A DNA stretch of 64,000 bases from positions 1-64,000 of the forward strand of contig CALYDD020000422.1 in assembly GCA_944472135.2 (NCBI GenBank). Direction: 5' to 3'. The position numbers were made by a program, and so were the translations under genes. The stretch is from Trichobilharzia regenti. Lineage: Eukaryota; Platyhelminthes; Trematoda; Strigeidida; Schistosomatidae. Under the pieces are notes generated by a model. That model was given only the letters and a program-made list of their open reading frames with translations. It was not told the origin of the DNA and did not search any database. Below are positions 14,201 through 23,339 of the stretch, one piece after another; the first letter of the stretch is position 1; every line of letters starts with the position of its first letter.

Positions 14201-16704
14201 GTGAAAATCGGATTTGGCATCAAATCAATTTCGAAATTTCCAGATTGATATTCCATTTTATATTTCTGTTTTATGAGGGTAAACTTCATAATGTCAGCCT
14301 CGAACTGACGAGCCACACGTCGTTCCTCATTGGGATTTCACTCAAGCGATGACCTTGTTATCACTCGATGTGATGAGACGGCCTCCTCATTGTATGCCCG
14401 ATCCATCTTCATTTTTTCTCACATAATTGTTGAGCATTCGGCTGCTGGTTAGTTCGTCACCAGCCAGAGTTTCTTGTTGATAATTCTTTCTGGCCAGTCG
14501 ACTGGTCATTTGATATTCAATATGGAGCCAGACAGCCAGAGTAGGTGGCAGCTGTTGAGAAAAGTCTGTAACTTGTTGAATATCCTTTTCGTGACACGCA
14601 GTACAATTGTCTGATCCGTGTAGAAAAATTGACTGTCTGACTTCATATTTGTGTAGAACAGAATCCAAGTCTTGTTCTTTATGCCGAATCACTGCAGTAA
14701 ACTTCCAGTCCTCTGTTGCTTTCCGATTCTGGCTTTAACATCTTCAGTTTGCTTGGACATGAAAATTAATAATAATTCCAAAAGTGGACCTATTTGGTGC
14801 GATTATTCGTAATCTAAATGGTAAACATAGTGGTAAGCATGATGCTATATGCATCAGCTGCCATCAGCCAGTGCAATTTGCTAGCCAGGCCAAGGTGATA
14901 CAAAATCAGAATAGTCATTTCACCTATTTACTGCCGGTCACAACGAAAAACTCAGCGAGGTACAGAAGTGCATACAGGAGTAAGACAAGCTGGCTGACTA
15001 TTATCACCAATGATGATATTCTTAATTGTGCTGGACTGGATTATGCGTCAGACCGTTGGGGTCGAGGAGTCAGGAGTACGCTGGACGGCCAAAAATAAGA
15101 CTCTAGAAGATTTGGATATCGCAGACGATCTATGCTAATGTCACCCAAACTCAAAGACCTGCAAGTTGAAACCAGTAAACTGACTGCAGAAGCAGGCAGC
15201 GAAGACAGTACTCCAGGTGGACACAGGGAAACGGAGGCAATAAAATATAACCTATCAACGGCAATAAGCACCTGAAAAAATCACCATCAACAGAGAGATT
15301 AAACAGTATTTGCCTCCTTCACTTATATCGGAGGCATCGTTTCAACTGCAGGAATTCGGAACGGACGAAGATATGAAAGTCAGACAGAATCGGGAAGGCA
15401 AGATACACCTTCATCAACCTGAAACCAGTTTGGAAATCTTTCGAACTCAGCTGCATCAGGAACAACATTCGGATTCTGTTCAACACCAGTGTCAAGTCAG
15501 TACTTCTGTACGACTGAGAAACCTGCATTGCGTATCACGAAAAGGATATCCGACAGGCTAGTGTTGATTTTTATCAACAGCTGCCCCCTACACTGGCTGA
15601 CTCCATACTGAGGAACAAATGGGCGACCAGAAAGCATAATCAACAAGAAACTATGTCTGGCTAACAACTAACCAAGAAATAGACGATTGCTCAACAAATG
15701 TGTAGGAGAAAGTGGAGATGGATCGGGAGCACACTGAGAAGACCGCCGAATGACATCGCACACACCAAGCCATCGCTCGAGTGGAATCGCAGTGGGAAGC
15801 AACGACTCGGTCGTTGGTGTGACAGTGACATGGAGGAGATCGTGCAACAAGGGAGAGGACGAGATGAGATAATGATAGAGATGATGAGCTCACCTGAAGG
15901 GAGCCTCAGAAAACAGAACAAATCGGAGATGTGTTGTTGAAGCCCTATATTCCACTTGTAATGCAAGGTAATAATAATAATAATACATCACCAATCTCTC
16001 CTGTTTGAATCTGTGCAAACACACTTTCCCTATATTCATGACAAGTGATCCATGGCGTATTGCGATTTCATATTAGTATTTGCATGGAATGTTGGTTTAC
16101 AGAGAAGGCTCAGTGTATTCTACTTGTTGTTCTGAATTCTTAAATTTGTGAGTGTCGACATCTGCTTACTCGTTAATACTAAATGGAATACCTAATATAG
16201 TTATTGTTTGTAGATAAATGAGAGTCATTCCGTTTACAGCTGCCGTATATTTCCGATCATCACTATCGTCAATCCACCTCTTTGTGGGGTTTACCGTGTC
16301 TGTGAATATAAAATCAACGAGTGTTTCGATTCAGAGTATCTTTCATTCCACTGACAGATGCACAGATCAGTGGTGAGTTAATCGAACGTAGAGATTCAGT
16401 GAGGTGCAGTTGTCCAGATGTCGAGAAACGAATGCAACATGATAGCCGTAATGCAGTTAAGATGGAATCACACTCTTGTGTCATAAGTCATCATCAAATT
16501 TCTTACATATTTGTGTCCGCAATCTTACTCGCTTCCTTTATGATAACCATCTTCACATTGTTGTGCTCAAGATGTCACGATATATTCTGTTTGATAATTC
16601 ATCCTGGAACCAGTTCCACCAATTGTCTTCTTCTTCTTCTTGTCTTTTCTAGATTGAATTGGAAAGTGAGACCTTTCACAGGACCTGGATTCTGTCGAAA
16701 ATGA
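1938..16704 (+). CDS. GH20 beta-hexosaminidase-like protein with degenerate active site (11 exons; pseudoenzyme or young pseudogene)
   Basis: Eleven exons, all with AG/GT boundaries and matching phases, rebuild a secreted GH20 protein: 1938-2271, 2323-2434, 2471-2581, 2636-2736, 2796-2904, 3706-3889, 5807-5981, 9117-9294, 10625-10715, 13072-13173, 16653-16704. Allowing for one missing nucleotide in each of exons 2 and 4, the model has 517 codons including stop, close to the family's usual ~530 residues. Visible motifs in order: hydrophobic signal peptide; [24 protein letters not shown]...[59 protein letters not shown]; terminal GPGFC. Family members remove terminal GlcNAc/GalNAc from glycans in lysosomes or after secretion. 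Here the catalytic Asp-Glu after LHLGG is Ser-Ile (model residues 311-312). HEXA Trp392, Tyr421 and Glu462 equivalents are His387, Ser413 and Thr454. Hydrolysis is therefore unlikely. Arg178, Asp207, His262, Trp373 and Trp460 equivalents are kept. No other host gene is visible nearby. Confidence 0.85.
2323..2434 (+). CDS. GH20-like gene, exon 2 (one-nucleotide deletion)
   Basis: Encodes [21 protein letters not shown] and then, in the +1 frame, [15 protein letters not shown]. These two halves are contiguous in hexosaminidases (WGALRGLETFSQLV in HEXA). One T is missing next to the TT at 2,390-2,391, so the exon as written is frameshifted. The donor GTACAG follows at 2,435. Confidence 0.8.
2471..2581 (+). 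CDS. GH20-like gene, exon 3 (substrate-binding Arg motif)
   Basis: Thirty-seven codons reading from [18 protein letters not shown] to ETIKNVI. It follows a 36-nt intron (2,435-2,470). With it removed, spacing to exon 2 equals that of human HEXB exactly. The Arg in DTARHY corresponds to HEXA Arg178. The donor is GTAAGT. Confidence 0.85.
2636..2736 (+). CDS. GH20-like gene, exon 4 (one-nucleotide deletion)
   Basis: Reads [20 protein letters not shown], then [14 protein letters not shown] in another frame. One T is missing in TCC-TCCCG near 2,695. Flanked by introns of 54 and 59 nt. Carries the HWH and DD motif of the family. Confidence 0.85.
2796..2904 (+). CDS. GH20-like gene, exon 5
   Basis: Reads [20 protein letters not shown] then [16 protein letters not shown], the family's beta-strand before the GHTLSWG loop. 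It ends in phase 1 before GTGAGG. The following intron (2,905-3,705) is 801 nt. Confidence 0.9.
3706..3889 (+). CDS. GH20-like gene, exon 6 (site of lost catalytic Asp-Glu)
   Basis: Begins [14 protein letters not shown] and ends [13 protein letters not shown]. In active family members this end reads LHLGGDEVD-x-x-CW. The length is unchanged, so these are substitutions (Asp to Ser, Glu to Ile), not a gap. The Cys of that motif is Ser, and its disulfide partner near HEXA 277 is also absent ([12 protein letters not shown]), which looks like paired loss. Phase 2 end before GTGAGT. Confidence 0.9.
3890..5806. other. Intron 6 of the GH20-like gene
   Basis: 1,917 nt of AT-rich sequence with a short TA repeat near 3,930. 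I see no confident transposon or exon. Open frames on either strand lack recognisable motifs. Confidence 0.6.
5807..5981 (+). CDS. GH20-like gene, exon 7
   Basis: Completes the Trp codon from exon 6, then reads [20 protein letters not shown] through [12 protein letters not shown]. The Trp matches HEXA Trp373. Ends in phase 0 before GTAAGT. The following intron (5,982-9,116) contains an antisense RTE element. Confidence 0.9.
7030..8240 (-). mobile_element. RTE-type retrotransposon, reverse-transcriptase region, antisense in intron 7
   Basis: On the minus strand, frames starting at 8,238 read [20 protein letters not shown], then [66 protein letters not shown] and [15 protein letters not shown]. 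These are the fingers, palm (FADD) and template-grip motifs of an RTE-clade reverse transcriptase. Several frameshifts make it inactive. The endonuclease is missing; the C-terminal GKAKQAF-like part and the FINSC-like part follow down to about 7,030. It resembles schistosome SR2-type elements; the exact family name is not checked. Confidence 0.85.
9117..9294 (+). CDS. GH20-like gene, exon 8 (two active-site replacements)
   Basis: Starts [13 protein letters not shown], where the family has IIQVW (HEXA Trp392), and contains NSACWSK, where the family has APWY (Tyr421). It ends DPAAFG in phase 1 before GTGATT. Length and flanking residues still align without gaps. Confidence 0.88.
9610..10318. 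repeat. Large inverted repeat (foldback) in intron 8, Penelope-like terminus type
   Basis: The arm at about 9,680-9,876 recurs as reverse complement at about 10,090-10,292 with only scattered mismatches, leaving a loop of about 210 bp. Each arm begins CACACAGTG-TTGTACAG, then has CTGATGACGTTTCGAG and later TCATAATCATATC. The same boxes occur at the ends of the element at 37,062-38,105, which encodes a GIY-YIG-like domain, so I infer paired Penelope-like long terminal repeats without the coding part. It is wholly intronic. Confidence 0.75.
10625..10715 (+). CDS. GH20-like gene, exon 9
   Basis: Reads [20 protein letters not shown] then [11 protein letters not shown]. It matches the IGGEACMWGEYVDNTNL motif, but the Glu of WGEY (HEXA Glu462) is Thr while the Trp before it is kept. 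Phase 2 end before GTAAGC. Confidence 0.9.
10716..13071. other. Intron 9 of the GH20-like gene
   Basis: 2,356 nt. It holds an AAT/ATAA microsatellite near 11,403-11,430. This is followed by a short dispersed repeat (about 11,430-11,530, containing GTCTTCTGATTGGTTG) whose antisense form recurs near 38,810 and 55,095. No exon or gene was recognised in the rest. Confidence 0.55.
13072..13173 (+). CDS. GH20-like gene, exon 10
   Basis: Reads [20 protein letters not shown] through FYCRML, the family's WPRAxAVAERLWS helix and C-terminal Cys. Ends in phase 2 before GTAAGT. Confidence 0.88.
13960..14170. repeat. Short inverted-repeat element, same family as 9,610-10,318
   Basis: Starts with GGGCACTGTGGTAGTA and ACACACAGTGAAACAG, and ends with the reverse-complement type boxes AACGTCATCCAGTAAA and TTTTACTCTGTGT. 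The two halves pair imperfectly around TTCATAATCATATC. It appears to be a solo, shortened Penelope-like terminus pair in intron 10. Confidence 0.6.
14290..14745 (-). mobile_element. RTE-type retrotransposon 3' fragment, antisense
   Basis: The reverse strand carries [23 protein letters not shown] and FLHGSDN frames, [31 protein letters not shown] and a GSGIQ region. These correspond to the C-terminal INSC/W-rich section of the RTE protein. It lies back to back with the plus-strand copy at about 14,930. Heavily mutated. Confidence 0.6.
14930..15990 (+). mobile_element. RTE-type retrotransposon 3' fragment with AAT tail, sense in intron 10
   Basis: Frames give degraded TGVRQG...SPMI sequence near 14,950-15,020, a [16 protein letters not shown] part near 15,310-15,360 and [20 protein letters not shown] near 15,400. 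Then comes [18 protein letters not shown] at about 15,700, and the family terminus CTGTTGAAGCCCTATATTCC near 15,935 followed by TAATAATAATAATA at about 15,970. Stops and frameshifts throughout. The tail marks a real 3' end. Confidence 0.75.
16321..16652. other. End of intron 10 with long chance reading frame
   Basis: An open frame here predicts a transmembrane-like stretch ([19 protein letters not shown]). It is not needed: the acceptor at 16,652 has the better pyrimidine tract and gives the family's real C-terminus. I therefore treat this as intron sequence. Confidence 0.6.
16653..16704 (+). CDS. GH20-like gene, exon 11 (C-terminus)
   Basis: Preceded by a strong pyrimidine tract (CTTCTTCTTCTT...TTTTCTAG). 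It completes the phase-2 codon and reads [16 protein letters not shown], then TGA at 16,702. GPGFC aligns with the last cysteine of the family (pair of the Cys in YCRML). The last intron, 13,174-16,652, is 3,479 nt. Confidence 0.8.
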
Positions 16705-17540
16705 TGAGATTCCTCGACATAAATCACAAGCTAAATTAGAATTGACATACATATTCAGCTGAAGACACCTGATAAATCATTTGATTGCAAATATGTTTGT
16801 AGACAGATGTTATGTTATTATATGTTTCCTTGCATGTTTGATCTTTTCTACTAACAGGCTGTGAAAAGACTACAGAGGTAAACATAACGGGAAGTAATAT
16901 GCTTCCAATTATACGGTTACTGTTAAATACACCTTACTTCTCAAGTCATTGTGTATTCTGGCTTATGTAGAGCAGGCCAGAGGAAACAGGTAGCAGTGGT
17001 ATAATTTTGTATGGAAAGTCAAGTGGTATCGGCGATCAGCGAGTCTAAGAATTAAATATATGGCGAAACATAAATAATTGAGTCAAAAATGGTTATGTAA
17101 GACGTTTTTGCAAATGTTTGTACATTGCAACAGAAAATCTCTCCAAAGCCACAATGGATCATACTGACGCGATTAGTTCATGGAATTTGGAAGTAGACAG
17201 AAACATTTCAAGTTTCTTCGTCATACTCAACGGCTGTCATATATATACAAGGGTTCAGTTACTTTGGTAACCACAGAATTCATGCAGTCTGTGAATTCTT
17301 AGATATTCAAAAGCCTTAGTTCCATCGAATCTCATGATAAAATTTTGGACAATCTTCACAGATATGTTCAATCATACGTCTATTTAAGTAGTGACAGTTG
17401 CAAACAATTGTGTTTTTAAAACTGAAATGTCTTCCAGTTTTTTCGATATAAATGAAAACATGAAAAGCTCCTTTTAATGACATTTTCTTTTAGTGGAGGT
17501 TGTAATTTGTATTGAGAAATTCGTCTGATATGTGTTTGCG

Positions 17541-17830
17541 CTATATCGTGAATTTGCAGAAGTTGGAAATCATGCACTGACCATTGGATTGGGTCACAGT
17601 GGCTGAACAGTCTACGAGCTCACGTTGTCGCAACCGGAAGGGCCTGAATTCGAATCTCTGTGGTGGGTGTGTACTGTTGAATAGTCCCGAAGAAGGACGA
17701 AACGGCAGTCTTGTACTCCCAAAAAAGAACAAAACGATGGGCTTGTACTCCATAGAAGGTCTTCCAGTGGTGCTCTAAATGATGTCATCTCACGATGTAA
17801 ACCTGTAACCAATCAGTCAAATCCCCTCAC
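17541..17830 (+). mobile_element. Hammerhead-bearing tRNA-derived SINE (Sm-alpha-like), copy A1
   Basis: The head has a tRNA-like B box (GAATTCGAATCTC, about 17,646) after AGTGGCTGAACAGTCTACGAG. Next comes a hammerhead-like core: CTGTTGA at 17,674, a GTCC/GGAC stem, and GAAAC at 17,699-17,703. The tail is CCAGTGGTGCTCTAAATGATG-like. Position A6 of the core is altered and two bases are inserted, so cleavage is doubtful. Confidence 0.75.
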
Positions 17831-17934
17831 AGCCACTACTTGAGAAGTAGTAATTGATACCTCAAAGAAAATTAAAGAGTTTCAATAAACAAGAAAATAA
17901 AATTATTTAAAGGGTTATCTCGGATGGTGAACAT

Positions 17935-18235
17935 TTTTGCCTATATTATTACTATTGTTACTGGTCGCTCATGGATTTCCTGGTGAACCATAGAACCTCG
18001 AAAGAACATTTCCAGTGTATTCTGCTCTCTATCATCTTTCAAATGTGACTCCACTACTGTTCAGAATCGCTCGCTTCCTCTTCACGTGATTTCTTCCATG
18101 TCACCTTGAGTTGGACAACCAACCTATCGCTTCTCATTCGTATGGAATGCAGCTGACGGACGAAATGGTGTGTGATGGATGTCACTGAACGGTTTCCTCA
18201 GTGTATATCGATTCTGTTTGTCTACTTTGTGCATA
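17935..18235 (-). mobile_element. Diverged RTE-like 3' end, antisense
   Basis: Read on the minus strand it has the layout of the RTE terminus: a direct ATGACATGG-like block, TCACGTGAAGAGG, then a terminal block ending in a T/A-rich repeat (TTATTACTATTG). Equivalent copies in the same block occur at 43,085-43,360 and 59,720-59,980. Family assignment is by weak similarity only. Confidence 0.5.
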
Positions 18236-19429
18236 ATGTATTAGGTTGGTTGGTTACCTGTTTGATAGGATAACTTATCACTTATACTTTCCTAACGGCC
18301 ATTGCTTTCTTATGTCACTGTAATTCGTCTATACTACATATATTTATATATTGTTTGGCCACTTGTAATGATCTAATAACTCTCATTCGTAACTATTGTA
18401 CCACATCCTTTATCAGGTCTAGTCATTATCAGATTTTCTTTCTACTTGAGGTCACGTTATGCTTCTCTGTGTTTCTTCGTAAGTAGACTGTTAACAGGAT
18501 GTTTGCTTTTCTTAAACTAGTAGCAGGAACCGATTTGGATATATTTAAATCTTCCTAGCTAATTATTACCAAGAAATGAAGCCTTTTGATTCGTCATATA
18601 GGTTCTCAATTTGAATATCAGTCTCCAAGGGGTCTGTAACTTGACTACTCCTGTCACAGAATTTCAAACCATGAGATAAAGTTTCAAGTTGTGTCTTATC
18701 TAGAGAAAAGGTTGAAACCGTATTGGTTGTAGTCAATTGGAAGATTAGTTTCGGTCATTCTTGTATGTGGTCTTTAGCCTGATAATGTCGATTTCTTGTT
18801 TACGAGGTGATCTGCTCCTCATCCAATTGAATCACGAGAAACGTATACATCAGAACTAGACAGAAATGTTGCTCAAAGATTTTATTCACTTGACGAACTT
18901 CCCCAGAACTTGAAGGATTTATTTATTGACTATGTTAATGAAGTTATTAAAACTACAGCAAAGGGACAACCAAATGCGTAAATAGCGCAGTCTTAGCTTG
19001 CTTGCTATGTGCTGGACACACAATAAAACCAGATCAGGTGTTTTCGGTTATATACAGCGTTTCCGGTAATCTATCTAGAGGAACTCGACTATGCCTTATA
19101 TAGTTGAAGCGGTAGCAATATATACTACGTGAGCGGGTCTTTGCATACAGAAAAAGCATTTCAAGACTGCAATGTTTACCTCGGACTACCATAAAATGGT
19201 ACCCCATAAACATTCACACTTTAAATTCCTATCACAACAGCTGTTTCGTCCTACCCTGAAACTGAGAGGCAGTGTGCACCCACTGACTTTCAATCCTTCC
19301 TAGTGACTGGCTACATGATGAAGTTGTCTAGAGCTCTATGAGGAAGTTGTAACCAGTGGTGTTCATTCAGTCGGGAGTGAGGATGAAGTCCTACCGATGG
19401 CACTAGTTAGTGATCACGCTGAAATCGCG

Positions 19430-19690
19430 AATTAGTAGAAGTTAGAATTCATGGCCTGATCATTGAATGGAGTCCCAGTGGCTCTGGTTGAATGGTTGAA
19501 TGAAATCTCCTTGTAACTGGAACATCCAGGATTGAAACCCAATGGGTGTGTACTGCTGATTAGTCTCAAACTAGGCTGACGAAACAGCTGCCCAACACTC
19601 TCTGGTTCTCTTATTGAAATCACTTCTTGATTAAACCTGTAATTGACGATTGTCCTATCCCATCTTATACTTGTTCCACAATACACATTT
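19430..19690 (+). mobile_element. Hammerhead-bearing SINE, copy A2
   Basis: A tRNA-like head (AGTGGCTCTGG...CCAGGATTGAAACCC) precedes CTGATTA at 19,556-19,562 and GACGAAAC ending at 19,585. The essential G8 of the core is T, so this ribozyme should be dead. Its orthologues lie at 44,950-45,180 and 62,020-62,250. Confidence 0.75.
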
Positions 19691-19773
19691 CTGATGTGAT
19701 TCTAATTTGCATTTCGCTGGCTGGTTATTGTATGCTAAAAATTAGTGGATTTATAACTGTGGAGTCTGAGGAT

Positions 19774-20740
19774 GAATAACTTTATTATTATTATTATATT
19801 ATTGTTCCCTTGGGTTCCTAGTGGAACTTAGGGCTTCAACTGCACATCTCTACTTGATTCTGTCTTCTGATGTGCTTTTCACCTGCATCCATGTTAGTTA
19901 ACACTGTTTCAACTCCTCTTCACACGATCTTCTCCATGTCACCCTTGTACTGACGTCCTACTCACCGCTTCCCTTTCGGCTTGGTTCCACTCGAGCAATG
20001 GCCTGACGCGCGCGCAATGTCACCCAGCGGCCTCCTCAGCGAGTGTCCAATCAATCTCGCCTAGATCACTAGGTCGTTCGTTTTCTATCCGGTCCCAAGC
20101 CCGGATAAAGAGGGAGGGTTTGGGCGTGGAGCTAGCAACTCCACCCCCGTAAAACAACCAAATCGTTACAGAAACTTCAACGAATAAATATATTGAAAAT
20201 TCTAAAAATTTAAACAGTAACCTTATTTTTCGCTGGAATCGGGGAAGTGGAATGGCGCAGGCTGGCGAAAACCTTCTGGAAGCCAGTCAGCCGATGTGCC
20301 CTCTTACGATGAATAGAAAAATAGGGATTAAGAATGTTCGTACAATGTACGAAGCTGGAAAGGCTACCCAGGTAGCCGCAGATATGAGAAGATATAGAAA
20401 AGAATTGTTGGGAATTTGCGAAAGCAGATGAAACGGATGTGGCTGGTGCAAACCAACCATCAACTGGAGAGACAGTTATCTATACCGACCACCCAGAGGA
20501 CAATCACGAGCATACCGAGGGAGTGGCCATCACGATGTCACCAATAGCAGCCATAGCTCTCATGCAGTGCGAACCCATCTCCTCCAGGATAATGACAGCC
20601 AGGTTCAACGCAAAAGAAAGGAAGGAAGATTACAATCATTCATTGCTATGCGCCTACAAACGTCTCAGAACAGACAACTACAAACAGTAATGGACAACGT
20701 CCCACATGGCAATATCAAAATCCTGATAGGTAATATGAAT
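19774..20740 (-). mobile_element. RTE-type insertion with inverted 5' piece (twin-priming structure)
   Basis: The minus strand carries the element's 3' end: tail TTATTATTATTATATTATTG at about 19,782, then the AGGGCTTCA...CTTCCCTTTCGG terminus to about 20,058. From about 20,070 to 20,735 the plus strand carries the 5' UTR and start of the endonuclease ORF (IKNVRTMYEAGKATQVAADM, GVAITMSP, EPISSRIMTARFN). The flanks repeat ATGAATAA. Copy B lacks the whole insertion. One insertion with inverted 5' segment and internal deletion explains it. Confidence 0.7.
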
Positions 20741-20779
20741 AAATAATTTTAATGAAAACACAATTGTTCATTGTATCTA

Positions 20780-21535
20780 TTTCAATGTTTCCACATATTA
20801 TAATGAATTCATAAAAACGTTTTACACTGTACGTGTGTAAATTATTACTTTTTGTCTCATGAAAAGAATCCGCTGATCAAATGATGCATGTTACCTTCCA
20901 AAATTAATTTTAAATTTAGGAAAAACAACTAATTCATCATTTTAATTCACCTTTACAAAGAGTGGCATAACAGAGATGAAAAGGAATTTTCTCCCTTACA
21001 GACCTTCTAAAATAAGACATATCATACTTCCATGAGGATTTATTGTCAATATATTACAGACAGATGGAGTTGTATTCACCTTACACGTTAGCAACAGAAA
21101 CAAGGATAAATGAGGCGGTGAAATGTGACAAAGCAGGCGTATATTATTATGCCTTTATATTTTAATAAAACACGTCTCACGCAGTCACAAGACTGTCACA
21201 GTGTCATTTGAATGTATTAATTGCGAAAACAAAATTGTTTGAGTAGACGAATTCTTTTCTCGAATGACAACAACAACAACGTGGATGATGGGATGGCAAT
21301 ATGGAATGAAGTAGAGTATTATTTTGGCTACTGATTCTACACCAAATAATAGACAATGAGAGGGGAACATGAGATCAAACGCTCTGTCTACACGAACACA
21401 CGTTTTCCTCAGTCTTGCCAACATCAAGCTGTCATACCATAGTGTAACCTTGAATTTATTCAGACTAAAAATACCACAATAACAAAAAACAACGCATAAC
21501 TACTAATTGGTAAAATTTAACAGCACACATAATTA
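20780..21535. repeat. Shared block segment, homologous to 45,690-46,420 and 62,760-63,490
   Basis: Non-coding sequence collinear with copies B and C (for example CCTTCTAAAATAAGAC near 21,003). No coding motif is seen; the open frames on both strands are low-complexity and interrupted differently between copies. Confidence 0.7.
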
Positions 21536-21540
21536 AATTG

Positions 21541-22687
21541 AATAATAATAATAATTTGCTTTATTCCAAAACAGTACTTGTGATACGAAACGAAATTCTC
21601 AGTATTTCACTACATACAGTATTGCATCCAGTTGGTACATTAACAATAAATAAAATTCTACATAGATTGAGGGTACTATCTCAGTTCATCATGGCAGCAA
21701 CATATCGGCATGTCAGTAGCAAAGCCAAAAATTGAACAGTGTTTGAAGGTGTTATGCCAGCATATTAACTGGCGTAAGCCGTAACAAAAGCGTTGAGATA
21801 TACAGAGTGTGAAAGCACGAAGAAGAAGAGTGTTTAAATGGAGTTTGTAAGGAATAGAGAAATAAAACAGCACATAACAAAAACCAAAAAAGAGAGGGAG
21901 AGAAAAGGAAAAAAGAGAGAAAGAAAACGTTGTACCTATAAATGATATGAGTTGGAGTTGGAAAGACGAGATCCAGTTGGTCTACTGACTATTTAGTAAG
22001 TTATCGGTATCATGCCCAATACTTTCTTTATCGCACACAACACGAACTAGGCTGGGTATGGTTGAGTTTTTGTACTTAGTGCTAGTGCGAGCATATAGTT
22101 TTCTATATAAGCCTCTGGTTTTGCCCGATGAGATACGAGGGGGGGAGAGTTGTGAATGAAGAGGGTGGTGTGAGTTAGATAGAATGGATTGATTTAACCC
22201 ATTCTCACATGAGTCCAAGTGCCTGTCAACCAGAATATTAACAAGCTGGATAAGCAACACATTGCTTACCCTGCTGACAACCTTTAACATCCTGCGTAAT
22301 AAGGGGAAGTCTTTCTTCAGTAGCCAGCCCTGGAAAAACTAAGGGGAACAAAAGAGAATAATAGGCAGAATACGGGAGTTAACGAATCGTGAGAGTAAGG
22401 GTTGGGTTATTCCAGAATATCTTAACTTCTTGATGTAGAAGGTAAGACGAAATATTTTCTTAGAAATCATCAAGATATGAGACGGCCAGGAAAGATAGAA
22501 TGACGCCTAGATATTTAATTTCTGATTTGGTTTCTATTTCAGTGCCATCTACGTTGCACACCTCGTGAGTGCTGACCAGTTTGTTTAGGTCGGATTTATG
22601 CATAAAGGTGAAATTGACTGTTTGGCATTTAGACGGATTTAAGGTAAGACCGTTTTCCTTGGACCACTGACTGATTTCTGATAAAAA
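21541..22687 (-). mobile_element. CR1/jockey-like non-LTR retrotransposon, 5'-truncated, antisense
   Basis: The minus strand reads from about 22,690 through ISQWSKENGLTLNPSKCQ, HKSDLNKLVSTHEVCNVDGT, EIKYLGVILS, then LKVVSRVSNVLLIQLVNILV, DRHLDSCENG and KYKNSTIPSLVRVVCDKESI. These are the palm-thumb end of a reverse transcriptase unlike the RTE copies. The 3' end is an (ATT)n tail at 21,541-21,556. Copies B and C lack it, so it inserted into A, or was lost from the others. A plus-strand relative lies at 48,560-50,118. Confidence 0.8.
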
Positions 22688-23009
22688 GCACTAAAATTAG
22701 AAACAAACGAAGATGACGTACAAATATTGTCTGGTCAGACAAATTAGTTGAAATATACCTATGTAAATTCTCCTGTATTTGAATTGTATAATTGCTCAGT
22801 GTGCTACAGCTATAGTCAGTTAAAGAGATGGATCAGTATTCCCTCAAGTGGATTGTGCACACTCTGGAAATCTGTCTAAGCTTCGTATTTAATAGCAGAA
22901 GAAGTTATGCAAGTGGTATACAGTACAAAAAACTTGATAAATAATAAGTTAGTGTTACCGGGGTACAGCAGGTGGTGTGTGAGGACAGATACTCTCCAGT
23001 GGTCCCGTT

Positions 23010-23265
23010 ATATCATGAATTCACAGAAGCTGGAAATTCACGTAATGGACGTTGGATGGGGTCCCAGTGACTTAGTGGTCTAAGAGCTCGCCTTGTCCTA
23101 ACTGGAAGGTCCTAGATTCGAATCCAAATGGTGGTTGAGTAATTCTGAAGAGTTTTCAACAAGGACGAAACAGAGGTCCATTACTCTCTGAAAGGTTTTC
23201 CAGTGGTTCTCTAACTGATATCAGCTTGTGATCAATCGTGTAACTAATCAAATCTCAGCCGATCA
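23010..23265 (+). mobile_element. Hammerhead-bearing SINE with best-preserved ribozyme, copy A3
   Basis: tRNA-like head with B box GATTCGAATCC (about 23,115). Core CTGAAGA lies at 23,145-23,151; position 7 is naturally variable, so this is acceptable. GACGAAAC ends at 23,171. Stem I can form from GAGTAAT (23,137-23,143) with ATTACTC (about 23,180-23,186). A GTC cleavage triplet precedes it. Stem II is weak, with G-U pairs. Of the copies here this one keeps the most required bases. Confidence 0.75.
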
Positions 23266-23339
23266 ACACCTGGACTTTCATACTTCACTGAAACGTATTT
23301 AAGCCTTAAAAAAAGACAGACAATATTTTTCTCTGAGGT

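Noticed and set aside
16321..16652. Long frame suggesting a C-terminal transmembrane anchor on the GH20-like protein
   Set aside because: The acceptor at 16,652 has a far better pyrimidine tract, matches phase and yields the family's GPGFC ending; the frame upstream is intronic.
19556..19585. Active hammerhead ribozyme
   Set aside because: The core reads CTGATTA: the essential G8 is T and stem II is disrupted.
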